Below are positions 28,391 to 37,922 of a stretch of 64,000 nt of DNA, one piece after another. The stretch covers positions 2,416,501 through 2,480,500 of the forward strand of contig NZ_JAVTTP010000001.1 in assembly GCF_032248455.1 (NCBI RefSeq), read 5' to 3'. The number at the start of each line of letters is the position of its first letter. The first letter of the stretch is position 1. The notes beneath the pieces were generated by a model. The model saw only the letters and a program-made list of their open reading frames with translations. It did not search any database and was not told the origin of the DNA. The DNA is from Pricia mediterranea. Its GTDB lineage: Bacteria > Bacteroidota > Bacteroidia > Flavobacteriales > Flavobacteriaceae. The position numbers were made by a program, and so were the translations under genes.

Positions 28391-28421
28391 CAAATGTAAG
28401 TTGTTAAACATTATTAACAAA
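28391..28421 (-). promoter_or_regulatory. Promoter of the OmpA/TSP3 gene
   Basis: On the minus strand TTTG (28421-28418), 19 nt, TACATTTG (28398-28391): exact match to the Bacteroidetes -33/-7 consensus. The leader is about 32 nt. Confidence 0.85.
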
Positions 28422-28469
28422 ATCAATCAATAAATTTTTTTAACGCCTTTTATGGAAAAAATGATGCAT

Positions 28470-29663
28470 TTAAACGATTTTCATTGCTTTTCCCACTTCA
28501 ATAAACGCCTCAATGGCTTTGTCTAGATGGGTCACTTCATGGGCGGCGGAGAGTTGTACGCGTATGCGCGCCATATCTTTCGGTACCACGGGATAGAAGA
28601 AACCGATTACATAGATTCCTTTCTCGAGCAGTCTGCTCGCCATTTCTTGGGCCAATTTGGCGTCGTAAAGCATTACGGGTACAATTGCGGATTCGCCATC
28701 TATGATATCGAAGCCGGCATCTTTAAGTCCTTTTTTAAAGTAGTCCGTGTTATCGTGAAGCTTATCGCGCAATGAGCTGTCCTTTTCCACCAATTCAAAC
28801 GCCTTGAGGGAGCCGCCCACAATAGCGGGAGCAAGGGAATTCGAAAAAAGATACGGGCGTGAGCGCTGGCGCAATATTTCAATAATCTCTCTCTTGCCGG
28901 TAGTATAACCTCCCATGGCCCCTCCCATGGCCTTTCCTAGGGTGCCAGTAATAATGTCGACCCGGTCCATTACCCCTTTCTCTTCATGGGTGCCACGTCC
29001 GCGAGCTCCGATAAAGCCCGTGGCATGACAATCGTCTATCATGACCAGGGCATCGTATTTCTCGGCAAGGTCGCAGATTTCGTCCAAGGGAGCCACCAGG
29101 CCGTCCATGGAGAAAACCCCGTCCGTCACGATAATCTTGAACCGCGCATTGTCCGCATTGGCCTGTTTGAGTTGTTTTTCGAGATCTGCCATGTCACTGT
29201 TGGCGTACCGAAACCGCATGGCCTTGCACAGACGAACCCCATCAATAATGGAGGCATGGTTCAGCGAATCGGAGATAATGGCGTCTTCTTTGGTCAGAAT
29301 AGGCTCGAACAATCCGCCGTTGGCGTCGAATGCCGCTGCGTACAATATGGTATCGTCCGTGCCATAAAATTCAGCGATTTTCTTTTCCAGTTCCTTATGA
29401 ATGTCCTGCGTACCACAAATAAACCGTACCGATGACATGCCAAAACCGTGGGAGTCCAACGTATCCTTTGCCGCTTGAATGACTTCGGGATGAGACGATA
29501 GGCCCAAATAATTGTTAGCACAAAAATTGATGACTTCCTCGCCGGTCGAGATTTGAATGACGGCGTCTTGGGCAGACGTAATAATACGTTCTTTTTTGTA
29601 GAGACCGTCTTCTTTGATCTGGTCCAATTCGTTTTGTAGATGTTCTTTGATTTTTCCGTACAT
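28470..29663 (-). CDS. kbl: Glycine C-acetyltransferase (2-amino-3-ketobutyrate CoA ligase)
   Basis: A 397-aa PLP enzyme joining CoA and 2-amino-3-ketobutyrate to give glycine and acetyl-CoA in threonine breakdown. Alpha-oxoamine synthase features are [14 protein letters not shown] near 48, the PLP Asp/His region [10 protein letters not shown], and the Schiff-base Lys in [10 protein letters not shown] use the ATG at 29663 (MYGKIKEHL), not the upstream TTG at 29672; TATTTTG, one base short of a -7 consensus, ends 6 nt before it. Threonine dehydrogenase is not adjacent. Confidence 0.93.
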   Translation of the reverse strand: MYGKIKEHLQNELDQIKEDGLYKKERIITSAQDAVIQISTGEEVINFCANNYLGLSSHPEVIQAAKDTLDSHGFGMSSVRFICGTQDIHKELEKKIAEFYGTDDTILYAAAFDANGGLFEPILTKEDAIISDSLNHASIIDGVRLCKAMRFRYANSDMADLEKQLKQANADNARFKIIVTDGVFSMDGLVAPLDEICDLAEKYDALVMIDDCHATGFIGARGRGTHEEKGVMDRVDIITGTLGKAMGGAMGGYTTGKREIIEILRQRSRPYLFSNSLAPAIVGGSLKAFELVEKDSSLRDKLHDNTDYFKKGLKDAGFDIIDGESAIVPVMLYDAKLAQEMASRLLEKGIYVIGFFYPVVPKDMARIRVQLSAAHEVTHLDKAIEAFIEVGKAMKIV

Positions 29664-29813
29664 AACTTGCAAAATAGTTAATCCTAGTTGATTAATAGGT
29701 TGTTTAGAAATCGAATTTTGATGCTAAAAGAAAATACTTTAAAATAGGATATGACTTTTAGGGCGGTCTTATGACATCCCGATTTCGCGATGCTGCCTTG
29801 CTTCGTCAAAAGC

Positions 29814-31325
<1,512 letters not shown>

Positions 31326-31499
31326 TTATTGAGAGTTAAGAGTCAAGCTCACTTTCCGGCCCGTTGGCTTGGATCGTGGACAATGAATCAAGACTCAAGG
31401 CGTGCTAGAATCAACAGCATTGTTTAAAAAGCATGTCTTTGGGCCCTCTGATCGTACTGAACGGTCGTTAAATATAGGGTTTAATTCCCCGCATTCAAA

Positions 31500-33836
31500 C
31501 TACTCTACGGTAATCATGATTGAAATCTCGTGACCTAGGGCGTCGACGGCGGTAACCTTATGCTCTCCTTGGGATGGAATTACCCCAATTTCATGAAAAT
31601 TCCGGGTCTTTTGCAAATAAATCTTGTCGAGATACCAATAGACCTCCGTGTCGGGACGGTTATGGGCTAGTTTGAGCACCAATTCATTAATCTTGCCCTC
31701 AAAATTCCTGGGCAGGGATATACGGCTTCCATTTTGGGGATAGATGAACTCCATCACCGGCCTACCCGTGCTTCGGCAATCTTCACGAACAGGGGGAAGG
31801 GTTTTATAGGTAGGATGCACGCGTTTGTAATAATACTCCATCAAGGGCGGCAGTGTAAACCAAGATTGGGATACGGTCTCGGACAAATCGGCACAGAATG
31901 AGTTGACCCGGAATTGTCTGTTGGCATCCAACTGAACCCTATGATGGTACGGACAGGATTTCACGTAATTCTTTTTGTTCGGGATGGAAATGGTCTTAGG
32001 GGGACAGGCATCCGTCATCAGATAACCGCTTCCGGAACAGACTGTGATATCGACAAACGCGTCCAAGGGTTTTTGAAACCATCGAGACCTTGGAAGCAAA
32101 CCAAAAACATCGAAAAGGATGGGGGCCGCACTGGCCACCCCAGTCATATTGGGCCGGCCCTCGCCATCGGCGTTGCCGACCCAAATACCGACTACATAGT
32201 CGGTCGTAACCCCGATGGCCCAAGCGTCCTTATTGCCGAAACTGGTACCGGTCTTCCAGGCAATAGGCCTGCTGCTATCGAAGAACCGCCACGATTCGTC
32301 GGCCTGAGGTCGATTTACCTCTTTCATGGCCTCGAAGGTCAGATAAATACTGCCGGCATCGAAAAGGGTTTTTTCGATGGATTTTTCCCCGAATTCGACC
32401 CTTTGGTCGGTTTGCAGCACGGGATCGGCAAACTCTTTTTCGAAATATTCGCTTGATGTGCGGTTAAAGTGGTTCACGGTGGATGCCAGGTTCGCGTAAG
32501 TTTTGCACAGGTCCCAAAGATTGCTTTCGGCGCCCCCAAGGATCAGTGTCAGGCCGTAATGGTCGGCGGGTCTATCGAGTCCCCGTAACCCGAAGGCGTC
32601 CAACTGATCGCGGAACTTTTCGAGGCCATATTTCTGCAGCAAACGCACAGCGGGAATGTTGAGCGAACGCGCCAGGGCATCCTTTGCGGGTACGGCACCG
32701 CTGTACTCCTCACTGTAGTTTTCAGGAGTATAGCCCGCAATCTGGGTAGGTACGTCGGGTACGAGCATGTCGGGCAACAGTTCGCCGGCATCCAACAGGG
32801 CCGCATAAAGCAGCGGTTTTAGGGTACTGCCCGTGCTTCGCGCCGATTGAATCAAATCGACATCCCTTTGATGCTCGGCAGTGGTCTGGGTGTTGCCCAC
32901 GTACGACAATACCTCCCTGGACCTTACATCCAATACCAAAACGGCGGCATTGTGCACCTGATTCTGCCGAAGGTTTTGATGGTGCTTTTGTACGAGGCCG
33001 TTGATGTTGCGCTGCAGGTTTTCGTCCACCGTGCTGGTGATTCGATTTCCGCGGTGTTTCTTGGCCATAAACTGCACCAAGTGCGAGGCTGTTTTCGGAA
33101 GGGGATGGGGTTTCTGCGGAAGTTCTTCGAGCAGGGCCAGTTCATAGGTGATGATGTCGATACGATTTTGCTGCAGCAATTTTTTCAGAAGACGGTCGCG
33201 TTTGACCCGAAGTGCTGATGGGTTCTTGCCGGGATAGATCAGGCCCGGGGCGTTGGGTAACACAGCTAGTGTCGCCGCTTGCGCCCAGGAAAGCTGGTGC
33301 GGCCGGAGTCCGAAATAGCGCCAGGCGGCGACATCGAGGCCGACCACGTTTCCCCCGAACGGGGCGTGGCTGGCATAGAGCTTTAGGATGGCTTCCTTGG
33401 GTTCCCGAAGCTCCAATCGAGTGGCCAGGACCAGTTCGATCGCTTTTTCAAGATAGGTCCGTTTCTTGCCATCCCGTGAGAGCCGGATCACCTGTTGCGT
33501 GATCGTACTGCCGCCACGTAGGGTTCTGCCTGCGGCAATATTGGCGCCCATCGCTTTGACCATCGAAACGGGGTTAAAACCCGGATGTCGGTAAAAGTAC
33601 GCATCCTCGAACTGCAACAGACAGCTTTTGAATTTGTACGGGACACTGTCCACTATCGGAAAACGCCACTGTTCGTCGTCGGCGATCACTGCCCCGAGCA
33701 AGCTGCCGTGCCGGCTTTCGACCACGGTCGCGGTAGGGGCGTTGAAAAGAGTGGTGGGAAGGCAGAGGTAGTAGGCGATTAGGAGGGTCGCCACTATACT
33801 TAGTGTAAAGAAATATTTTTTCGGGAAGGCCGGCAT
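31500..33836 (-). CDS. pbpC: Penicillin-binding protein 1C
   Basis: A 778-aa bifunctional peptidoglycan synthase. In order: N-terminal membrane anchor (about 9-28), GT51 glycosyltransferase (EDAYFYRHPGF with the catalytic Glu, GGSTITQQVIRL), transpeptidase (active Ser in STGSTLKPLLYAAL, SLN motif in ARSLNIPAVR, KTG in WKTGTSFGNKDAW) and a C-terminal BiPBP domain (about 690-778). In many bacteria pbpC is next to an alpha-2-macroglobulin gene; here that gene starts about 10 kb away at 43442. pbpC follows the ABM gene by 16 nt, so they are probably co-transcribed. Confidence 0.94.
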   Translation of the reverse strand: MPAFPKKYFFTLSIVATLLIAYYLCLPTTLFNAPTATVVESRHGSLLGAVIADDEQWRFPIVDSVPYKFKSCLLQFEDAYFYRHPGFNPVSMVKAMGANIAAGRTLRGGSTITQQVIRLSRDGKKRTYLEKAIELVLATRLELREPKEAILKLYASHAPFGGNVVGLDVAAWRYFGLRPHQLSWAQAATLAVLPNAPGLIYPGKNPSALRVKRDRLLKKLLQQNRIDIITYELALLEELPQKPHPLPKTASHLVQFMAKKHRGNRITSTVDENLQRNINGLVQKHHQNLRQNQVHNAAVLVLDVRSREVLSYVGNTQTTAEHQRDVDLIQSARSTGSTLKPLLYAALLDAGELLPDMLVPDVPTQIAGYTPENYSEEYSGAVPAKDALARSLNIPAVRLLQKYGLEKFRDQLDAFGLRGLDRPADHYGLTLILGGAESNLWDLCKTYANLASTVNHFNRTSSEYFEKEFADPVLQTDQRVEFGEKSIEKTLFDAGSIYLTFEAMKEVNRPQADESWRFFDSSRPIAWKTGTSFGNKDAWAIGVTTDYVVGIWVGNADGEGRPNMTGVASAAPILFDVFGLLPRSRWFQKPLDAFVDITVCSGSGYLMTDACPPKTISIPNKKNYVKSCPYHHRVQLDANRQFRVNSFCADLSETVSQSWFTLPPLMEYYYKRVHPTYKTLPPVREDCRSTGRPVMEFIYPQNGSRISLPRNFEGKINELVLKLAHNRPDTEVYWYLDKIYLQKTRNFHEIGVIPSQGEHKVTAVDALGHEISIMITVE

Positions 33837-33852
33837 AGCTCAAATGACTGCT

Positions 33853-34155
33853 TTACGTGTGGAAATCATACCCCCGCTCTACCAAACATATCCGCACATT
33901 ACACCATTTATACCGATCGGTCTTACCTTTGAATTGTGCAAATAGATGGTCCGTGTTGGCTTTCCAATGGGCGATGGCTTCCAGACTTTTCCAATAGCTG
34001 ACGGTGATGCCGGTGTCTTCGCGTGCACTTTCTATGCCCAAATAGCCCGGTTCCTGTTGGGCCAATGTTTCCATGTGACGGACCATCTCGGCGTATCCGT
34101 GGTCGCCCTCTGCGCGGGACGAGGTAAATATTGCGGCATAATACGGTCTTTCCAT
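33853..34155 (-). CDS. Antibiotic biosynthesis monooxygenase (ABM) domain protein
   Basis: A 100-aa single-domain protein of the dimeric ferredoxin-like ABM fold, related to YqjZ. Characteristic features are the N-terminal strand YYAAIFTSSR, the helix YAEMVRHMETLAQQEPGYLGIES and the ISYWKSLEAI-like VSYWKSLEAIAHWK segment. Such proteins are small oxygenases, haem-degrading-like enzymes or stress proteins; the activity here is unknown. It lies between the conserved 118-aa protein gene (34 nt upstream) and pbpC (16 nt downstream), likely one operon. Confidence 0.82.
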   Translation of the reverse strand: MERPYYAAIFTSSRAEGDHGYAEMVRHMETLAQQEPGYLGIESAREDTGITVSYWKSLEAIAHWKANTDHLFAQFKGKTDRYKWCNVRICLVERGYDFHT

Positions 34156-34189
34156 TTCTATTGGAATTTGGAATTTGACGCTTGAAGTT

Positions 34190-34546
34190 TTATCCTATAT
34201 ATTCCAGTTCCAAAAAATACCCGACGATCGCTTCCTTCATAAGCACTGACTGCTCTCCTGCCTTCAAGGGTGGCAGTTCTTCCTTTATCGTATAATGCGG
34301 CCATCCTTCTTCATCGAAAAACTCGAATTCGTAGTAGCCGTAAGGCTCCAGCAAACGGCAGATGGCGATATGCATCAGATCCAGCTTGTGGTCCTTTTTA
34401 AACTTTCTATCGAACTGACCGAGCTCTTGGATTCCGACCAGATAGATGATCGCGTCCAGATCCAAAGGGTCGCCATCGGCGAATTGTTGGGAGAGCTTTT
34501 TAACCAGCGTATCCCAATTCTGTTTTAGTTGCTCGTCTCTTGACAT
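34190..34546 (-). CDS. Conserved flavobacterial protein of unknown function
   Basis: A 118-aa acidic soluble protein without signal peptide or membrane segment. It is mostly helical at first (LKQNWDTLVKKLSQQF), then DLDAIIYLVGIQELG and a Gly/Tyr/Glu-rich strand region GYYEFEFFDEEGWPHY. I recognise it as a protein widespread in Flavobacteriia but know no function. The ATG lies 4 nt after an exact -7 box, so the mRNA may be leaderless. It is the first gene of a probable operon with the ABM protein and pbpC. Confidence 0.75.
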   Translation of the reverse strand: MSRDEQLKQNWDTLVKKLSQQFADGDPLDLDAIIYLVGIQELGQFDRKFKKDHKLDLMHIAICRLLEPYGYYEFEFFDEEGWPHYTIKEELPPLKAGEQSVLMKEAIVGYFLELEYIG

Positions 34547-34550
34547 GGCT

Positions 34551-34558
34551 CAAAGGTA
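34551..34558 (-). promoter_or_regulatory. -7 box abutting the start of the 118-aa gene
   Basis: TACCTTTG on the minus strand (34558-34551), an exact consensus match, followed by AGCC and then the ATG at 34546. No clear -33 TTTG is visible. It faces the cvpA box at 34572 within 48 bp. Confidence 0.55.
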
Positions 34559-34571
34559 CAAATCAAATCAC

Positions 34572-34579
34572 TATTTTTG
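34572..34579 (+). promoter_or_regulatory. -7 box of cvpA
   Basis: TATTTTTG is an exact consensus match ending 15 nt before the GTG start of cvpA. A good -33 box is not evident. Confidence 0.5.
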
Positions 34580-34594
34580 TAAAAACTGCCGCTC

Positions 34595-35107
34595 GTGTCT
34601 TTTTTGGATATTATTCTAGGAATATTGCTCTTATGGGGCCTGTGGAGGGGGCTTAGAAACGGACTCTTTATCGAACTGGCCTCGATTGCCGCCCTCATCG
34701 CCGGTATCTACGGTGCCATTCATTTTTCATATTACATTGGGGACTACCTCTCCCAAAACATGGATTGGAACGAACGTTACGTTAACCTCACCGCGTTTGT
34801 AGTTACATTTATCTTAATTGTATTGGTGGTCAGTTTATTGGGTAGGCTCTTGACCAAGGTGGCCGCCTTCGCCCTGCTCGGATGGCTCAACAGGTTGGCC
34901 GGCGGTGTTTTCGGCGTAGTGAAGGTAGCGGTCATCCTCGGGGCGCTGCTCGTGTTTTTCGACAGGGTCAATACTTCGGCCGGCCTAATCCAGGACGAAA
35001 GTATGGAGCAGTCCGTGCTCTATGAACCCATCAAGCAAATCGGGGCCCTTGTGTTCGATCGCGTCTTAAAGGAGCCGCTGGTGGAGAAGGAGACGTTTAT
35101 TCTTTAG
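34595..35107 (+). CDS. cvpA: CvpA family membrane protein
   Basis: A 170-aa inner-membrane protein with four predicted helices (about 4-22, 27-48, 64-86, 101-122). The start FLDIILGILLLWGLWRGLRNG is typical of the CvpA/colicin V production family, as is LNRLAGGVFGVVKVAVILG. E. coli CvpA is needed for colicin V export and envelope homeostasis; the biochemical role is unsettled. The start codon is GTG, chosen because it directly precedes the family N-terminus and follows the -7 box by 15 nt. Divergent from the 118-aa gene. Confidence 0.85.
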   Translation: MSFLDIILGILLLWGLWRGLRNGLFIELASIAALIAGIYGAIHFSYYIGDYLSQNMDWNERYVNLTAFVVTFILIVLVVSLLGRLLTKVAAFALLGWLNRLAGGVFGVVKVAVILGALLVFFDRVNTSAGLIQDESMEQSVLYEPIKQIGALVFDRVLKEPLVEKETFIL

Positions 35108-35293
35108 GTGATCGTCCAACCTAGAAACCGTGACTATTGCGATTCGTGAAGTCCCGTTATGTCAACACGGCATTTGCCCACTCCCTTCGTGAAAATTTGT
35201 CGGGAAGCCGTTGATTGATGCTGTCTTATCCTCAAACGGTTTTTTTCGGATGTTTTATTATCTTTAATTGTATATACACTAAACGCCATCAAT

Positions 35294-35770
35294 ATGAAAA
35301 TGTATCGAACACTACTAAACGCCTTACCGGTAATTGCCATTATTTGCTCAGTCAGCTGTAAGGATGCAAAACAGCAGGACCGGAACGAGCACCAGGAAGT
35401 ATCCAGTGAAAATTCAAATATGGAACTAAAAAAAGACAACGAACGGCAGGCTATGCCCGAAGATGCCGCCGGAGTGGGGCCCGCCGCGCAGACCGGGGGT
35501 ACTACTGGGGCATCCAACAATTTGAAGATGTCGACCGAACCGGCCCAAACCGGCTCCGGTCTCAATTTGGATGCGTTGTACGAACGTCTGGAAATGACGG
35601 AGAAGCAAATTGATAATTTTAAAAATGCGATGGGAGACGACCTCAACAGGGTACAAAATGCCAACGGTGAAATACCCGGTAATATCTATCAGGATATGGA
35701 AAGCAAGTTGCAGTCCGTTCTAGACGGGGGGCAGCTCGAAAAATATCGGGAGTGGAAGAAGGAGTGGTGA
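35294..35770 (+). CDS. Small lipoprotein of unknown function
   Basis: A 158-aa protein with a lipoprotein signal peptide (MKMYRTLLN, hydrophobic stretch, lipobox ICSVSC, C22). The mature part is low-complexity and charged to about residue 95 (Gly/Ala/Thr-rich GPAAQTGGTTGAS), followed by a helical C-terminal part (LYERLEMTEKQIDNF, DMESKLQSVL). It may be a periplasmic tether or sensor; I do not recognise a family. A near-match -7 box TATCTTTA precedes it. It converges with the hydroxyproline gene, 26 nt between stops. Confidence 0.65.
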   Translation: MKMYRTLLNALPVIAIICSVSCKDAKQQDRNEHQEVSSENSNMELKKDNERQAMPEDAAGVGPAAQTGGTTGASNNLKMSTEPAQTGSGLNLDALYERLEMTEKQIDNFKNAMGDDLNRVQNANGEIPGNIYQDMESKLQSVLDGGQLEKYREWKKEW

Positions 35771-35796
35771 GGGGAAATGACCGGTCTTGTTGGGCT

Positions 35797-36897
35797 TCAT
35801 TGCAGGATAAACCCGTCCTTCATCGGGTCGTTCGGGTCGATAATAAAAATGTGCGTTCCCGTGATATGCGCCGTACCCTCTATTCGGGGAATGACCGCTT
35901 TGAATGGCCCATAATCTTGCTCGGATACTACGGACCCCTTGAATACCGATCCGGTAATGCTTTCGATGGCGATGGTCTCTCCAACTTCGATTTCCTCTCT
36001 AGCCCAGTGGATGGCCATCCTTCCGGATACGCCAGACCCGGTGGGACAGCGGTCTACTTCCCCTTCGGCGAAAATACAGATGTTTCTACTATGAACGTCC
36101 GGTTCGGTGGCATCCTCGATGCGATCGGTTCCCCTGATTCGGGAGGGGTCCCCGATAAAAATCGTTCCGTATAGGAAACTGAGATCTTCCTCGAACGGAT
36201 GCACAACGCCGGCATCCTGCTGCACTACGGCACGTTTGATATCCATCCCGGCAGAAATTAGGTTGCGATACGAATTTGGGGTCAAATCGAAATCAAAATG
36301 GTTCTTCCCCATATCGACATAGGCATAAAACGCTCCACCGTAGGCCAGGTCATACCTTACTTTGCCCAAACCCTCGACCTCGACCGTTCTATCGAGACCC
36401 ACTGCAAAACTGGGTACACCATGAAAACGGACGCCCGTGACCTTGCCCTGGCACATATGGGCAAAAGCGGTGATCCGCCCGCAGGGGGCATTGATCTTGA
36501 GGGTGTTATCTCCTTCCCGTACATCGACCCACCCCATTTCAACGGCCAAGGTCGAAAGGGCAATAATGGCATGTCCGCACATGGTGCTATAGCCTTCGTT
36601 ATGCAGAAAAATAACTCCGAAATCGCCATTTTCATCGTTGGGAGGCGTTAAGATGCAGCCGTACATATCGGCATGGCCCCGGGGCTCGAACATCAGGGCC
36701 GTACGCAAATGGTCAAAATGTTCCCGACAAAACCGACGGTATTCCAGAACGGAACCGCCCTTTAGCTCGGGAAAGCCCTCCACGATGACCCGCAGGGGCT
36801 CCCCGCCCGTATGCATATCAATGCTCTTGATCTGCAGCCAATCTTCGGGGGGATAAAGATCAATTTTTTGTCGGATACGCGCGAACACCTTAGCCAT
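35797..36897 (-). CDS. Proline racemase family, probable trans-3-hydroxy-L-proline dehydratase
   Basis: A 366-aa cytoplasmic enzyme of the proline racemase family. The first catalytic position is Cys in STMCGHAI. At the second site racemases and 4-hydroxyproline epimerases have SPCGTG; here the sequence is DRCPTGSG, placing Thr where the second Cys should be. That Cys/Thr pair is the mark of trans-3-hydroxy-L-proline dehydratases such as human L3HYPDH, which yield pyrroline-2-carboxylate. The next gene upstream encodes the matching reductase. Of several in-frame starts, the ATG at 36897 overlaps the upstream stop by 8 nt (ATGGCTAA), giving a coupled operon, and is preferred over 36942. Confidence 0.82.
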   Translation of the reverse strand: MAKVFARIRQKIDLYPPEDWLQIKSIDMHTGGEPLRVIVEGFPELKGGSVLEYRRFCREHFDHLRTALMFEPRGHADMYGCILTPPNDENGDFGVIFLHNEGYSTMCGHAIIALSTLAVEMGWVDVREGDNTLKINAPCGRITAFAHMCQGKVTGVRFHGVPSFAVGLDRTVEVEGLGKVRYDLAYGGAFYAYVDMGKNHFDFDLTPNSYRNLISAGMDIKRAVVQQDAGVVHPFEEDLSFLYGTIFIGDPSRIRGTDRIEDATEPDVHSRNICIFAEGEVDRCPTGSGVSGRMAIHWAREEIEVGETIAIESITGSVFKGSVVSEQDYGPFKAVIPRIEGTAHITGTHIFIIDPNDPMKDGFILQ

Positions 36898-37849
36898 CGA
36901 TGAATTTTTGGTAGTAATAAGATGCGGCCGTGAGGTCCTCAAGAGCGTGGCCGACAGATTTAAAACAGGTGATTTCCTCGGGATGTCTTCTTCCCTTGAC
37001 CTTATCGGAGCAAAGCCCGAAGAGGTCTCCCTTGATATCCTCTTTCTTTAGGGCACCGGTCTTCAGTGGGATGGCAATATCGCCGCTTTCCTTAAGTCCG
37101 CCTTGAAAGGTATCGATATAGACGGATGCCTTTTGGAGCGTTTCGTCATCCGCCTCGCGCATATCCTTTTTATAGGCCCCGACCAGATCGATATGTTGTC
37201 CGATTTTGAGATGCTTCCCAAAAATCAGCGGATCGGGGGACAGGGTTGCCGACGATACGATATCGACCTCCGTGATTTTTTCCTCGATGGCCGTCACGGG
37301 CCGGCAATCGAAATCCTCTGCCTTTAGGGCATCACATACCAACTGCGCCTTTTCAAAATCACGTCCCCAAACGTATACGTTTTTAATGGGCCTGACGCTG
37401 GCGTGGGCAAGGATCAGATTGGTTGAAAGTGCGCCGGTACCGATCATCAACAGCGAAGAAGCATCCGCTCGAGACAGAAACGAAGAGGCCAGGGCCGAGG
37501 CAGCGGCTGTACGCTTTGCGGTCAGGCTTTTGGCCTGCAACATCGCCATTACCGTACCCTTTAAAGCATCCAACAAAACATAGACGGCTTGAATGGAAGG
37601 CAGGTCAAACCGACCATTTTCGGGACTTACCGTAGCGATCTTGACCCCGGCCACCTTTCCCGAGTGCCATGCCGGCATCAGCAAAAGGGTGGAATCGGCC
37701 CCCACCTCTGGGTTCGGAAAATCGTGGTGGTGCCGCATGGGTACCAAGATATCTTCCGAGGCGAATCCCTTTTTCAGGGCAGCGATCAGCTCCGGAAAGT
37801 CCGTGTTTTTATTGATAAAATCGTCGGGTATTTGAACCATATCTTCCAT
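36890..37849 (-). CDS. Ornithine cyclodeaminase/mu-crystallin family, probable pyrroline-2-carboxylate reductase
   Basis: A 319-aa NAD(P)-dependent enzyme of the ornithine cyclodeaminase/mu-crystallin family. Seen are the Arg-Met-Arg-like region VPMRHHHDF, LLMPAWHSGKVAGVKIATV, and the Rossmann motif IGTGALSTNLILAH followed by VYVWGRD. Family members reduce cyclic imines; together with the downstream trans-3-hydroxyproline dehydratase-like protein, reduction of delta-1-pyrroline-2-carboxylate to L-proline is the best reading. The longest frame starts with a TTG inside an exact -7 box, so the ATG at 37849 is used. It overlaps the next gene by 8 nt. Confidence 0.82.
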   Translation of the reverse strand: MEDMVQIPDDFINKNTDFPELIAALKKGFASEDILVPMRHHHDFPNPEVGADSTLLLMPAWHSGKVAGVKIATVSPENGRFDLPSIQAVYVLLDALKGTVMAMLQAKSLTAKRTAAASALASSFLSRADASSLLMIGTGALSTNLILAHASVRPIKNVYVWGRDFEKAQLVCDALKAEDFDCRPVTAIEEKITEVDIVSSATLSPDPLIFGKHLKIGQHIDLVGAYKKDMREADDETLQKASVYIDTFQGGLKESGDIAIPLKTGALKKEDIKGDLFGLCSDKVKGRRHPEEITCFKSVGHALEDLTAASYYYQKFIDG

Positions 37850-37855
37850 AACGCT

Positions 37856-37887
37856 CAAAAATAGGGAATTAATGAGGACGGCTGCAA
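37856..37887 (-). promoter_or_regulatory. Promoter of the hydroxyproline operon
   Basis: On the minus strand TTG (37887-37885), 21 nt, TATTTTTG (37863-37856), then only six bases before the ATG at 37849. Good -33/-7 match; implies an almost leaderless mRNA. Confidence 0.7.
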
Positions 37888-37922
37888 CCCTGATAATTGA
37901 CCCTGATTTTTTGATTTACACC

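Noticed and set aside
35797-36897. 4-hydroxyproline 2-epimerase as the function
   Set aside because: The second active-site Cys is replaced by Thr (CPTGSG), which fits a dehydratase and not an epimerase or racemase.
37850-37858. TTG start for the cyclodeaminase-family gene
   Set aside because: The TTG is the last three bases of the -7 box TATTTTTG; the ATG at 37849 is the first start that can be transcribed.
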